Source: Skeletonema tropicum
Lineage: Eukaryota > Bacillariophyta > Thalassiosirophyceae > Thalassiosirales > Thalassiosiraceae
DNA: 64,000 bases
Assembly: GCA_037178625.1 (NCBI GenBank)
Contig: CM074127.1
Span: forward strand, 1,860,001 to 1,924,000
Direction of reading: 5' to 3'
How positions within the stretch are numbered: the stretch's first letter is position 1; each line of letters starts with the position of its first letter. Below, in pieces: positions 52,947 through 64,000 of the stretch. The notes beneath the pieces were generated by a model. The model saw only the letters and a list, made by a program, of their open reading frames with translations. It had not been told where the DNA came from and did not search any database. A program made the position numbers and the translations under genes.

Positions 52947-53966
52947 ATGAGAGTAGGATTAGGATTAGCCGCGCTAGGAAGACCAGGTTACATTAACCTC
53001 CAACGAGACAGCCATCTCACCTCTCGTTCTGTCGAGGGTATGCAACAACAAGCAAATAATGTCATCGACGCACTATTTCAACAGAGTCAGAGCTTGAGTA
53101 AAGAAGATAAGAAGTTAATTCCGTGGCTAGATTGTGCACGCTCCTATGGACTTTCCGAAAAGTTTGTCGGGGAGTATCTTAGATCAAACAATGTGTCTCC
53201 GACGGATGTATACGTTTCCAGCAAGTGGGGATACACGTATGTGGCAGACTGGAATGTGGAACTGGGAGAGGGAGAACCGCACGAAGTCAAGGATCATTCT
53301 TTGGAAAACTTTCTGAAACAGGTTCAGGAGACGTCGGAACACATTGGTGAATATGTGAAGTTGTATCAAGTGCATTCAGCGACATTTGATTCAGGTATAC
53401 TGACCAACACCAAAGTACATGAGGCTCTAAGCAAATGTCGTGAAGAGAAGGGATGGAAAATTGGATTATCAGTCTCCGGCCCAAGCCAAGATGAACTTAT
53501 TCGGGAGGCAATGAAAATCAAAGTCTCTGGTCAACAACGTTTGTTTGATTCAGTACAATGCACCTACAACATTCTGGAGCAACGACCACACGATGCATTA
53601 ATTGAGGCGCAAAAATCTGGAATGGATATCATCATTAAGGAAGGTCTGGCTAATGGGCGTACGCTGAGCAACCCGTCACTGTTGGAGCTCAGTTCAACGC
53701 TGAATTGTCAACCTGATCAGCTTGCTCTTGCTGCAATCCTTGCTCAACCATTTCAAGCGCGAGTATTGTCGGGTTCAGTGACTGTAGATCAACTACGATC
53801 AAATCTTGGATCATTTTATTCCATTGACGACCCAGAGAGAATGAGCGTAGCCGAACAATTGGTATCAACCACAGAGGGAAAGGAAGTAATTAACAAGTTG
53901 ATGAAGTCGTGTAAAATGGAAAGTGAGATGTACTGGAATGATAGATCAGCTTTAAAATGGAATTAA
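52947..53966 (+). CDS. Aldo/keto reductase family protein
   Basis: A single-exon 339-residue protein from MRVGLGLAALGRPGYIN. The catalytic tetrad can be placed: Asp and Tyr in WLDCARSYGLSE, Lys in VSSKWGY and His in LYQVHSATF. GWKIGLSVSGPSQ, FDSVQCTYNIL and IIIKEGLANGR fit later strands of the (beta/alpha)8 barrel, and RVLSGSVTVDQLRSNLGSF the NADPH-binding end. The substrate cannot be read. The stop is only ~80 bp from the satellite array. Confidence 0.85.
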   Translation: MRVGLGLAALGRPGYINLQRDSHLTSRSVEGMQQQANNVIDALFQQSQSLSKEDKKLIPWLDCARSYGLSEKFVGEYLRSNNVSPTDVYVSSKWGYTYVADWNVELGEGEPHEVKDHSLENFLKQVQETSEHIGEYVKLYQVHSATFDSGILTNTKVHEALSKCREEKGWKIGLSVSGPSQDELIREAMKIKVSGQQRLFDSVQCTYNILEQRPHDALIEAQKSGMDIIIKEGLANGRTLSNPSLLELSSTLNCQPDQLALAAILAQPFQARVLSGSVTVDQLRSNLGSFYSIDDPERMSVAEQLVSTTEGKEVINKLMKSCKMESEMYWNDRSALKWN

Positions 53967-54047
53967 CTTAGTGCAAAGATTAAAGCGCATCAAACATGTC
54001 GAAAACAACAACATAATACAGACACTCTTTTGACACGTCAGCATCAA

Positions 54048-57000
54048 CCTGCGCAATGCAAATGAGCTTGTATGGTATCACCGCCGAGTATAATGGGCCA
54101 CTAGAAGCGGCTCATGCGCATATTGACGACATGGGATGCGATTAGGTAGAATGGAGTGCTGCTGGCCAGCCCACACTGGACCTCTCAGATCGGCTACGAA
54201 ACTGTAGCATCGCTTGTATGAGAGCAATCTTCCTGTGCTGTGCTAATGAGCTTGTATGGTGTCACCGCCGAGTATAATGGGCCACTAGAAGCGGCTCATG
54301 CGTGTATTGATGACGATAAATACGATTTGGTAGAATGGAGTGCTGTTGACCAGCCCACACTGGACCTCTCAGATCGGCTACGACACTGTAGCATCGCTTG
54401 TATGAGAGCAATCTTCCTGCGCTGTGCTAATGAGCTTGTATGGTATCACCGCCGAGTATAATGGGCCACTAGAAGCGGCTCATGCGCGTATTGACGACAT
54501 GGGATACGATTAGGTAGAATGGAGTGCTGCTGGCCAGCCCACACTGGACCTCTCAGATCGGCTACGACACTGTAGCATCGCTTGTATATGAGAGCAATCT
54601 TCCTGCGCAGTGCTAATGAGCTTGTATGGTATCACCGCCGAGTATAATGGGCCACTAGAAGCGGCTCATGCGCATATTGACCACATGGTATACGATTTGG
54701 TAGAATGGAGTGCTGCTGGCCAGCCAACACTGGACCTCTCAGATCGGCTACGACACTGTAGCATCGCTTGTATGAGAGCAATCTTCCTGTGCAGTGCAAA
54801 TGAGCTTGTATGGTATCACCGCCGAGTATAATGGGCCACTAGAAGCGGCTCATGCGCATATTGACGACATGGGATGTGATTAGGTAGAATGGAGTGCTGC
54901 TGGCCAGCCCACACTGGACCTCTCAGATCGGCTACGACACTGTAGCATCGCTTGTATGAGAGCAATCTTCCTGTGCAGTGCTACTGATCTTGTATGGTAT
55001 CACCGCCGAGTATAATGGGCCACTAGAAGCGGCTCATGCGTGTATTGATGACGATAGATACGATTTGGTAGAATGGAGTGCTGTTGACCAGCCCACACTG
55101 GACCTCTCAGATCGGCTACGACACTGTAGCATCGCTTGTATATGAGAGCAATCTTCCTGCGCAGTGCAAATGAGCTTGTACGGTAGCACCGCCGAGTATA
55201 ATGGGCCACTAGAAGCGGCTCATGCGCATATTGACGACATGGGATACATTTTGGTAGAATGGAGTGCTGCTGGCCAGCCCACACTGGACCTCTCAGATCG
55301 GTTACGACACTGTAGCATCGCTTGTTTGAGAGCAATCTTCTTGTGCAGTGCAAATGAGCTTGTACGGTATCACCGCCGAGTATAATGGGCCACTAGAAGC
55401 GGCTCATGCGCATATTGACCACATGGTATACGATTTGGTAGAATGGAGTGCTGCTGGCCAGCCAACACTGGACCTCACAGATCGGTTACGACACTGTAGC
55501 ATCGCTTGTTTGAGAGCAATCTTCCTGTGCAGTGCAAATGAGCTTGTACGGTATCACCGCCGAGTATAATGGGCCACTAGAAGCGGCTCATGCGTGTATT
55601 GACGACATGGGATACATTTTGGTAGAATGGAGTGCTGCTGGCCAGCCCACACTGGACCTCTCAGATCGGCTACGACACTGTAGCATCGCTTGTATGAGAG
55701 CAATCTTCCTGCGCAGTGCAAATGAGCTTGTATGGTATCACCGCCGAGTATAATGGGCCACTAGAAGCGGCTCATGCGCATATTGACGACATGGGATGCG
55801 ATTAGGTAGAATGGAGTGCTGCTGGCCAGCCCACACTGGACCTCTCAGATCGGCTACGACACTGTAGCATCGCTTGTATGAGAGCAATCTTCTTGTGCAG
55901 TGCTAATGATCTTGTATGGTATCACCGCCGAGTATAATGGGCCACTAGAAGCGGCTCATGCGTGTATTGATGACGATAGATACGATTTGGTAGAATGGAG
56001 TGCTGTTGACCAGCCCACACTGGACCTCTCAGATCGGCTACCAGACTGTAGCATCGCTTGTATATGAGAGCAATCTTCCTGCGCAGTGCAAATGAGCTTG
56101 TACGGTATCACCGCCGAGTATAATGGGCCACTAGAAGCGGCTCATGCGCATATTGACGACATGGGATGCGATTAGGTAGAATGGAGTGCTGCTGGCCAGC
56201 CCACACTGGACCTCTCAGATCGGCTACGACACTGTAGCATCGCTTGTATGAGAGCAATCTTCTTGTGCAGTGCTACTGATCTTGTATGGTATCACCGCCG
56301 ACTATAATGGGCCACTAGAAGCGGCTCATGCGTGTATTGATGACGATAGATACGATTTGGTAGAATGGAGTGCTGTTGACCAGCCCACACTGGACCTCTC
56401 AGATCGGCTACCAGACTGTAGCATCGCTTGTATATGAGAGCAATCTTCCTGCGCAGTGCAAATGAGCTTGTACGGTATCACCGCCGAGTATAATGGGCCA
56501 CTAGAAGCGGCTCATGCGCATATTGACGACATGGGATACATTTTGGTAGAATGGAGTGCTGCTGGCCAGCCCACACTGGACCTCTCAGATCGGTTACGAC
56601 ACTGTAGCATCGCTTGTTTGAGAGCAATCTTCTTGTGCAGTGCAAATGAGCTTGTACGGTATCACCGCCGAGTATAATGGGCCACTAGAAGCGGCTCATG
56701 CGCATATTGACCACATGGTATACGATTTGGTAGAATGGAGTGCTGCTGGCCAGCCAACACTGGACCTCACAGATCGGTTACGACACTGTAGCATCGCTTG
56801 TTTGAGAGCAATCTTCCTGTGCAGTGCAAATGAGCTTGTACGGTATCACCGCCGAGTATAATGGGCCACTAGAAGCGGCTCATGCGTGTATTGACGACAT
56901 GGGATACATTTTGGTAGAATGGAGTGCTGCTGGCCAGCCCACACTGGACCTCTCAGATCGGCTACGACACTGTAGCATCGCTTGTATGAGAGCAATCTTC

Positions 57001-57881
57001 CTGCGCAGTGCAAATGAGCTTGTATGGTATAACCGCCGAGTATAATGGGCCACTAGAAGCGGCTCATGCGCATATTGACGACATGGGATGCGATTTGGTA
57101 GAATGGAGTGCTGCTGGCCAGCCCACACTGGACCTCTCAGATCGGCTACGACACTGTAGCATCGCTTGTATGAGAGCAATCTTCTTGTGCAGTGCTACTG
57201 ATCTTGTATGGTATCACCGCCGACTATAATGGGCCACTAGAAGCGGCTCATGCGTGTATTGATGACGATAGATACGATTTGGTAGAATGGAGTGCTGTTG
57301 ACCAGCCCACACTGGACCTCTCAGATCGGCTACCAGACTGTAGCATCGCTTGTATATGAGAGCAATCTTCCTGCGCAGTGCAAATGAGCTTGTACGGTAT
57401 CACCGCCGAGTATAATGGGCCACTAGAAGCGGCTCATGCGCATATTGACGACATGGGATGCGATTAGGTAGAATGGAGTGCTGCTGGCCAGCCCACACTG
57501 GACCTCTCAGATCGGCTACGACACTGTAGCATCGCTTGTATGAGAGCAATCTTCTTGTGCAGTGCTACTGATCTTGTATGGTATCACCGCCGACTATAAT
57601 GGGCCACTAGAAGCGGCTCATGCGTGTATTGATGACGATAGATACGATTTGGTAGAATGGAGTGCTGTTGACCAGCCCACACTGGACCTCTCAGATCGGC
57701 TACCAGACTGTAGCATCGCTTGTATATGAGAGCAATCTTCCTGCGCAGTGCAAATGAGCTTGTACGGTATCACCGCCGAGTATAATGGGCCACTAGAAGC
57801 GGCTCATGCGCATATTGACGACATGGGATACATTTTGGTAGAATGGAGTGCTGCTGGCCAGCCCACACTGGACCTCTCAGA
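54048..57881. repeat. Satellite DNA: ~21 tandem monomers of 184/186 bp with higher-order structure
   Basis: Anchoring on GAGCTTGTA, monomers begin at 54064 and run without a break to 57881, where the last one is cut short. Most are 184 bp; some are 186 bp because of an extra TA (TATATGAG for TATGAG). By their variant bases, five types recur. From 55172 the order is C-D-E-A-B-A-B, repeated from 56464, and a third C starts at 57756; the spacing is exactly 1292 bp both times. The ~73-residue open frames in many monomers shift frame at each unit and are not genes. Confidence 0.97.
55172..57755. repeat. 7-monomer higher-order repeat, two complete copies of 1292 bp
   Basis: Copy 1 is 55172-56463 and copy 2 is 56464-57755; each is five 184-bp plus two 186-bp monomers. 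I can spot only about five substitutions between the two copies, while neighbouring monomers differ at many more positions. The whole block was therefore duplicated more recently than the monomers. An internal A-B dimer of 370 bp repeats at the end of each block. Confidence 0.9.
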
Positions 57882-60800
57882 TGTTGGAATACACGGGACT
57901 CAATCCGTGACCGAGTTACCTCGTACTAATCTACACGTGTATGCATCGAGGAATTGGCTCACCACCATCGACCGTAGTCTAATCTAACTTACTTCTTGAA
58001 ACCGATGTTAACTTCCATGTCGTGTTACGCCTACTGTAGTTAACGTGTTTCTTGCCCATTGAATAATAACAACAGTTTATCAGCCTTTTGCGCTCTTAAG
58101 CTTGTTCTACTATGGCAAACACCATCGGTGTTGGGGGGGGATGCGTGGTCCCGGGAGTTCGTCTCCGAATCGAATTGGATTGAGTGCAAATATCTCCGAA
58201 TCGACACGACGTGTGGATACTTATGACCCAACTGGTCCGATAGATCCATCAAATCAACAACACCAGCCGTGTGAAGGGAATATTGTGATCCCTGGAGTTT
58301 ACCTCCGAACACATGTGGTTTTATGTGGTGGATGTCTTTGAGGCTGTTTAGACTCAGACTCCTTTGTCCCATTCATTAACCAAAGTCAAATTCAGTGGCG
58401 CAGCTCGAGGAGGGATTTCTGCATTATTTGTATTGACCCGTCGGTGACTGTGGAACAGAAACACTCGTGTCAAATTTCTTTGTGAAAACTAGAATCAAGA
58501 CGCTTGAGGGAATTTCGTTCTTTGCCCCGTAATGTCAATCAACCGCCAAACGATCCCATGACGCACACGCCTTGAATCATGACTCCTCTTTGGTGAGAAT
58601 TTTAGTCCAAAGGGTCTTTATGATCCCAGACATACCAAACTGCTATGCGGCGTAATATTCTATCTTCCTTCCTTCCTTGCGCGGTCGCTGAAGGGGGGGA
58701 GCAACAGAATGTAGAGGATGATGATATATTAATAATCAATGATTCCTTGGTGCTGTATTTGCTTCGAATTTTTCTATCCCGATGTGATTAACCCTCAACC
58801 ATATAATATCTGAACGGTTTTCGGGCAGCAATGTTGTATGGTAGAGCTGCTGTTTACGGCTTCGTTATCGTTCACGAGGGAGAAAGATACGGTTTAGTCT
58901 AATGATGGACATAGCACCAACATCTCTGAAAAGGGATGGTGGCAAGAGTAACGGAGTAGTAGCCAAAGCTGCAGCGGTACCTTTGAAGCGAGGCTTAGCA
59001 CCAGGCTCGATTAGCCACACTCTATTCTTCAACGACCTCTATTGTGGACAGGAACGAGCGATAGGCTTTCATGGATTGTCAAATCCTGCATATCTCGATT
59101 ATTCCCGACGTCTTTCTTTTGGGGAGCTTTCTGCAAGTAGCTGATTGCGTGAAACTTGTAGTAGCTGGTTGCGTTAAAATTTTATCAGTCGTCTGATGGC
59201 CCTTTATCCAAGTTTCCCGTCAGGGACATGGATGGCAAACGATCGCGGTCGAACCAAGCTCTCGTTAAGGAAGTGAAGATACTAGCTGCAAGCACGGCCA
59301 AATTGGTCCAGAATTCTTCGCAACCTTCAGTATTCGTTTATTTGGTTCATGCGGAATTGGTTTTTGCTCGGTCTTTTTCCAGATGGCAACGATAGACAAG
59401 TTTTTCATACTAACTTGGTGGATAGTGAACTCTGATCCATAAATAAGTTTGACTCTCCATGGTATCCATGGCTAACACTTAAGTGTATTATTGCGAAAGC
59501 AATCCCTTTTTCCTTATTCTCTCATTGTTCTTCATAGGCACAAGTGATGATTTGGTAGGCCGTACTGCTGCCGTGGGTGATGAGGTTCCTGGCAAGCTAT
59601 GAGTACACGCGATCTAAGTCAGAGCATGTTCTATTGCGCAGTCCGCTTGGAGCAATGTGCACGATAAATCTATAATCGAATGGAGAGAAGGAGGCAGTCC
59701 TCGCTCAGCCTCAAGGCTATTTTTCCGCTATGGCACTTTGGTTCGTTTCGATGAATGTACGATATTGCTTCTACTCAAAGGGTAAAGCTTAGCTTGGCCT
59801 AGAGTCCGCACGCTTTAGGAGGGGAATCGAATCGATGGTAGCAAGCGATTATGCAGCCTACATCTCAATTCCTCATCAGTGCAAGAGCATGTCTACACAT
59901 TCCTTGAAGTACGCGAAGGTTGCTTATCTTCTACGGGTTGGAAGTTTCGATGTTGTGGTCAGGTACACTTCGGGTAGCTCCATGGAACGAATCGAAAGAT
60001 GTCCTTGCCTGTCCCGAAGTCCCTACTATGCAAAGCACATCAATGAACATCCTGATAGCCCACTGCTTTACATTTAGACTTGGCGTTGGCGTTGCATCCC
60101 TCATGAGTAGTGTTTCACCTTTGATCCTAGATCACATGCTTCGAAACTACAAGCGTCTCCAGGTGTGCTGAAGCCATTCAGACCAACTATTGGTACACAC
60201 ATGAGACAAAATGTAGATATTATCCATTATTTGCTCTCAATCAGTTCGTGAGTAAGAGCGACAAGGGAACCGAAGTTATGGAATTGAAATACTCTTATTG
60301 GATACTGCACAAGCCACTACTTCTTATATGTATCGTGGATAAGAGCAGCTCTTTCGAATGTACTTCAACTTCACCTATCAGCGAAGACATTGTTTCAGGT
60401 ATCTATAGACGACGATGTCGCTGGTGCATGGAGTAATCGAATTTACAGCGCCGCGTGTTGAGAACCTCCTGTCTTGAGAAGAAGGGCATGTCATCAAGTA
60501 TGCAGTTTGTACTGCCCATTGTATGTTGAAGCTAGTGAAGAAAGAAGCAGTGTTTTTGGTAGCATATTGCCGTTACAGGAGTCTCATTTCACTGACATAA
60601 GACCAACGTCGACATTGTCTTGAAATACAGCTCGTTGGCATCGATTCACACTGAAGACACGGCATATCGCTTTCACGTATAGTATCACTAGCATCTAGCG
60701 GTTCACAATGAAATGATTGGACATGCTCACAGCAGACTCAGTTCCACAAGAAACAGACATCGTCTTGGACGACGAGGGAGATAAGAGGAAGTGGATACTA

Positions 60801-61340
60801 GTACTCTAGAAACCAGCTTCAGCTTCATCATTCTTCCGACCATTGTCCTAGATCTCTGAATCTCAAAAGGAACAAAAGACTATATGTACTCACGTACTCT
60901 TGAGCAAATCCTCTGCACGGATAGGATAGCGTTGTTTATGATGGAGTTCTATTCGACTCACCCTTGCGTCACGATATGAAATCCATGAGGTACTTCGCAG
61001 GAAGAAGCTCAAACATTGTGCTAACCCACAATAGGATGGCACCATTAATTTGATCATCGCATCGTTTCAGACTTGCTAAGACTAAGTTCTACTCAAGCCG
61101 TCGTCGATATGGCATTGTGAATAACAGGTCTAAGAAGTACACGTCCATTGAGCCTTCTCTTTGGATTGCTAGGTACCTTGCCATGGATGTGGCAGCACAG
61201 GCGTTAAAAGTGTATTAAAGCTTCAAGAAAAGTCAGAAATTGAGTCAGGCGAAGATCACGGCAAATCAGATAGTGTATACAATATCTGATTGTGCGCCAC
61301 AAGTACTTTGCGGAAAGCTTTTGAATGATATTCAGACTTT
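57882..61340 (+). other. 5' portion of the decayed retroelement (LTR/leader/gag region), no readable gene
   Basis: No intact gene. Two related VVPGV-R-R / VIPGV-LRT stretches (58150 and 58290) suggest an old internal duplication. The rest presumably held gag and protease, but I cannot recognise either. Confidence 0.4.
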
Positions 61341-61365
61341 AGCTCGTCCACAGCAATTTGCTCAG

Positions 61366-62440
61366 ATTCAACAGGAGCTGCTAGGATAGCATCATTTGGA
61401 TTTCAAGCGTCTCTCTTTTGTGTTGCTGATGACTTGGGGTTCTAACTAAATCCCTACTCTACATATGAGCCAACTCGAGTGTCTGTTTGGCAGTGCTAAA
61501 GCGTAGACCGTGGAGACAAAGGCAGAGCACACTAAAGCATTTAGAAGAGAACTGAAGTACTGTCGAGTGACGGAGTTTCCGCAGATTTTGTGTGAGTGCA
61601 TAGCCTGGACTAGTTCCACAAATGAGCAATAAGCTCACAAGTAAGCTGTTTTGGGGGTTACGACTATCGTGGATCACGTACATGATTATGTCATTTACCT
61701 CGGAACATATGCTCAAGCTATTTATAGATCTTCAAGCTAGCACGCAGAATCATCACGCGCTGCGATAATGCTGGAAGCTTTGTAAGGCTTAGTTAGACGA
61801 CTGCATTTGCGTCAACAGGCGACAACTTTCTGTGGTGTCGGCCATATCATCCACAGAATGTTGATCGAAGCAATGGAATATTGCTTGAACGCTATTGTTG
61901 ATCATGGCATGAGAATGCTGCCCGGTATGATGTCAACCTACCCTGGCCATATGCTATGAAAGCAGCGCAGCAGGCAGCAGCCAATCGTCACAACACGCCA
62001 ATCTCGACTGAGATGGGCTCACTCCAGAAGCGAAGCTTCAATGAGTTTTTCGATGTAAAATGTTCAGTGAAGACCTTTCACACTTCATTTTTCAGCATTT
62101 GTCTTCGGACTCGAGGGCACATCCTCCAGCAAGTTGCAAAATAGGAGCCAAGATCAAGATGCGAAGTGTATCTTGGGCATTCTCCGATTCATGTGAGTTC
62201 AGTTGCATTGGTATTCAATCCGGTTACGCAAGTACCAGTCGTCTCGCATCAAAAGCATTATTGCAGCATTTTAGGACAACTTCAGTACCGTACCATATAT
62301 GCAGAACACACCGGTCCACCTATTTTTGTCCAGACTTCGTCTGAGCTAAGGAGCTACTCCAGAGGATTTGAGCTGACAGATATTTGTTTGAAGAGTATGA
62401 ACACAAGGGAAATATCGAACCCCTGCCTGTGGATGGGATT
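61366..62440 (+). pseudogene. copia integrase region, frameshifted
   Basis: Gag-pre-integrase (QQELL, HH, F, L) is followed by integrase with first Asp in IVDHVHDY, second Asp in the H-x-A-x-D-N context, CGVG, and the conserved WPYA(M) segment. Then comes YLGHSP-type sequence. The order and spacing are those of copia pol; several stops and frame changes make it non-functional. Confidence 0.7.
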
Positions 62441-62556
62441 AGGCCAAGTAAGGCAATGGCTATAACTAACCCCTTCGCTATGTAATCGCGACACGCCAGC
62501 GAAAATCCACTACAAGGCAACAATTTCTCCTACTGAGATGAACAAGGCTGTGCACG

Positions 62557-62865
62557 TTGACAATGCACGTTCCCGAGGGAGGAGAAGAGTCAGGCAGTTT
62601 AACTTCGGCGAAGGAAGAAGACGCTGCAGCAAGTCATTCTACACCACAAAGAAGAACACAAAACGCTAATGCCACGACAACAGCAGCGACTGAGGAATCA
62701 ACCGCTACAACTCCATCAGCTCAGGTCTCAAAAGAGTTAGAGATGATCTTGCGTAAGCAGGGCTTCAACTTCGGAGATCTAAGCGCATACAAAAGCAGGC
62801 AGAGAGATGTGCATGCCCTATTTACTTTGGAAATGCAGCAGACAACTCTCGCGAACGAGAGCTAG
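62557..62865 (+). pseudogene. Linker between integrase and RT of the retroelement, short open frame
   Basis: A 102-residue Thr/Ala/Glu-rich open frame with a helical C-terminal part (LEMILRKQGFNFGDLSAYKS). Position suggests the low-complexity integrase-RT linker of the decayed element. A separate small gene is less likely. Confidence 0.4.
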
Positions 62866-63139
62866 TAGATGTCTACCTATTGCTTCTTCCAACAGTGAGC
62901 ACTGAACTTTCTAAGATCTCTATGCCGAATCACAACACTCAATTATACTCACAACAGATGCAGAAGTTACCATGATTATTGCCTTTCCATTAAGGAACTC
63001 CTACGATGCATCAGGCCGACAACGATTATCTTGCGGAAGCGATTATCACTGAACTAGAGTATTAGAGTCAAAGGTCATCGGGAGATAGTCCCCAGACCAG
63101 ATATGCCGAGATACCTGGCACGCAGCTTCAACTTGAAGG

Positions 63140-63470
63140 GAACTCCCCATCGGCTATACGTCGGGAGGGGGAGAGTATATTCAAATAAGGAGCTCCAAGT
63201 CAAGCACACCGAAAGGGAAGCTTGATCTAATGTTTGCACACGGTGGTATGCAGCAACGAGGGAGAGATATATAGACAGATCTATTCGCTAGTTTTGTGAA
63301 TACGTTGAATGTTCGACGACTAGACCTCATTTGCAATTGCAAGATCCATGAGTTGCAACCTCAATCCATAAATCTCGTCTAGCATGTTATCACAGGCGAA
63401 GTATGGAGAAGGATTTGGAAAGAACTCCCCATCGGACACCGGGAGGGGGAGAGTACATTCAAATAGGCAG
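63140..63470. repeat. Duplicated polypurine-tract-like element
   Basis: AACTCCCCATCGG...GGGAGGGGGAGAGTA(T/C)ATTCAAATA occurs at 63140-63190 and again at 63422-63470. Purine-rich GGGAGGGGGAGA resembles the polypurine tract found just before a 3' LTR. The two copies bracket ~280 bp without copia-like coding sequence. Confidence 0.65.
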
Positions 63471-63519
63471 ACATATCTGCTCAAGCTGAAGAAGAATCTT
63501 TACAGGCTTTAGCAAGTCA

Positions 63520-64000
63520 AGTCTATTCGACCAAGGTTTGGAACCGAGCGAATTTGATAGTTGTCTTAAATTATCCGAAGAAGGGTTCGACTGTATCGAC
63601 GCAAGTATGCGGGGAATTGCATTCTAGTCAGTACAGGCACAGACACTCTTGACGACTTCGTGAAATTTCATGTCGACGGGAAAGAGTACTTCATTCTCAC
63701 AGACAAATAAGACATCGACAAGTTCACAGGGATTGAGATTGCTGTATCTTTCGAGCTCATTCAACCTCACCTTATCCGAAACGAATATTGTCAACGCAGA
63801 TCTCGACGGCAGTGATGAACGGGCCAAGTAGCGAAATCTAGATGAATGCTTCCTGAGAAAGCCATTTCCCATAGGACAGCAATGGATTTACTAAGCTCAT
63901 GGAATCACATTCGTACAATTCTGAGATGTTCGCCTATTCGCGAGGGAGTCGAGACCTGATACTGCGGTTGCTGCACACAAGTGTTCAAGATTCTAAGTGG
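63520..64000 (+). pseudogene. copia reverse transcriptase fragment
   Basis: Reads L-x-x-S-EFDSCL, then after frame changes EYFILTDK-stop-DIDKFTGIEIAVSFELIQPHLI. This matches the copia RT segment with D-I-(D/E)-x-(Y/F)-L-G-I-x-I and the following QP-x-LI. Stops within it show decay; it continues past the window end. Confidence 0.65.

Larger units (their letters stand above)
57882..64000 (+). mobile_element. Decayed Ty1/copia-type LTR retroelement (5' end to RT, right end outside window)
   Basis: Starts with TGTTGGAATA, a typical LTR terminus, exactly where the satellite monomer is interrupted. No long open frame survives. Reading across frameshifts and stops on the + strand, copia domains appear in the expected order. 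These are gag-pre-integrase (QQELL-HH near 61,366), the integrase core (TTIVDHVHDYV near 61,660; HADN-like near 61,755; FCGVG near 61,828), the post-integrase segment (WPYAMKAAQQAA near 61,942; LGHSPIHVSSVALVFNP near 62,172) and reverse transcriptase (SEFDSCL near 63,550; YFILTDK then DIDKFTGIEI near 63,690). Stops and shifts throughout show it is inactive. I could not delimit the LTR's 3' end or a primer-binding site. Confidence 0.75.

Noticed and set aside
54240..57229. Family of 73-residue open frames in the satellite
   Set aside because: 184 is not a multiple of three, so the frame shifts each monomer; several monomers have a stop (GATTAGG). They are repeat shadows, not genes.
59835..60077. 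80-residue frame resembling the end of a retroelement RNase H (LRVGSFDVVVRYTSGSSM)
   Set aside because: It lies left of the integrase, the wrong order for copia, and the match is too short; probably chance within gag-region debris.
62880..62893. CTTCCAACA as an inverted match to the TGTTGGAA terminus, hence a possible LTR end
   Set aside because: Flanked on both sides by decayed internal element sequence in pol order; a 9-bp match is expected by chance.
1..64000. CRISPR arrays, prophage or bacterial operons
   Set aside because: No short regularly spaced palindromic repeats with unique spacers; gene structure is eukaryotic throughout.

Overview
The window looks like nuclear DNA of a stramenopile alga, most likely a centric diatom (inference). 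Genes are dense and on both strands. Introns are few and short (about 75-125 bp, GT-AG with one GC-AG). Proteins are rich in Ser/Asn/Gln/Glu homopolymers. One protein starts with a signal peptide plus an AAAF-type plastid-targeting junction, and the right edge carries a Ty1/copia element. No prokaryotic operon signals are present.

Layout. 1-2.1 kb: a MULE/FAR1-like transposase-related gene running off the left edge, then a GA microsatellite. 2.3-9.8 kb: an Mpv17/PMP22 membrane protein, a three-exon PAS-domain protein, an Fcf2 rRNA-processing factor and a Mak11/PAK1IP1-like WD40 protein. 9.9-16.9 kb: one very large gene on the minus strand joining a low-complexity, Lys-rich, zinc-binding N-terminus to a SET-like domain. 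17.7-23.9 kb: an HCF101/Mrp-type Fe-S P-loop ATPase and a plastid-targeted repeat protein. 24.4-24.6 kb: tRNA-Ile(AAU) and an intron-containing tRNA-Tyr(GUA).

25.1-31.5 kb is a small neighbourhood of dNTP-metabolism genes: an N-terminal fragment of the ribonucleotide reductase large subunit with a perfect E2F-like palindrome upstream, a nucleotidyltransferase-fold-like gene, the complete ribonucleotide reductase small subunit, a MORN protein and dUTPase. 31.8-53.9 kb: a DDX49/Dbp8-type helicase, an FAD monooxygenase, an NB-ARC/TPR STAND protein, a TMEM19/VTE6 (DUF92) membrane protein, an RCC1-repeat protein, a sulfotransferase-like type II membrane protein, a DUF1769-PH-DUF547 protein and an aldo/keto reductase.

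The last 10 kb differs. 54.05-57.88 kb is a satellite array of about 21 monomers of 184/186 bp, whose right part is organised as a 7-monomer higher-order repeat of exactly 1292 bp. It breaks off inside a monomer at a TGTTGGAATA terminus. From there to the window end lies a heavily decayed Ty1/copia retroelement in which gag-pre-integrase, integrase and reverse-transcriptase motifs can still be read in order. Fcf2, Mak11 and DDX49 orthologs all serve ribosome biogenesis; the RNR subunits and dUTPase serve dNTP supply. Otherwise the neighbours show no common pathway.
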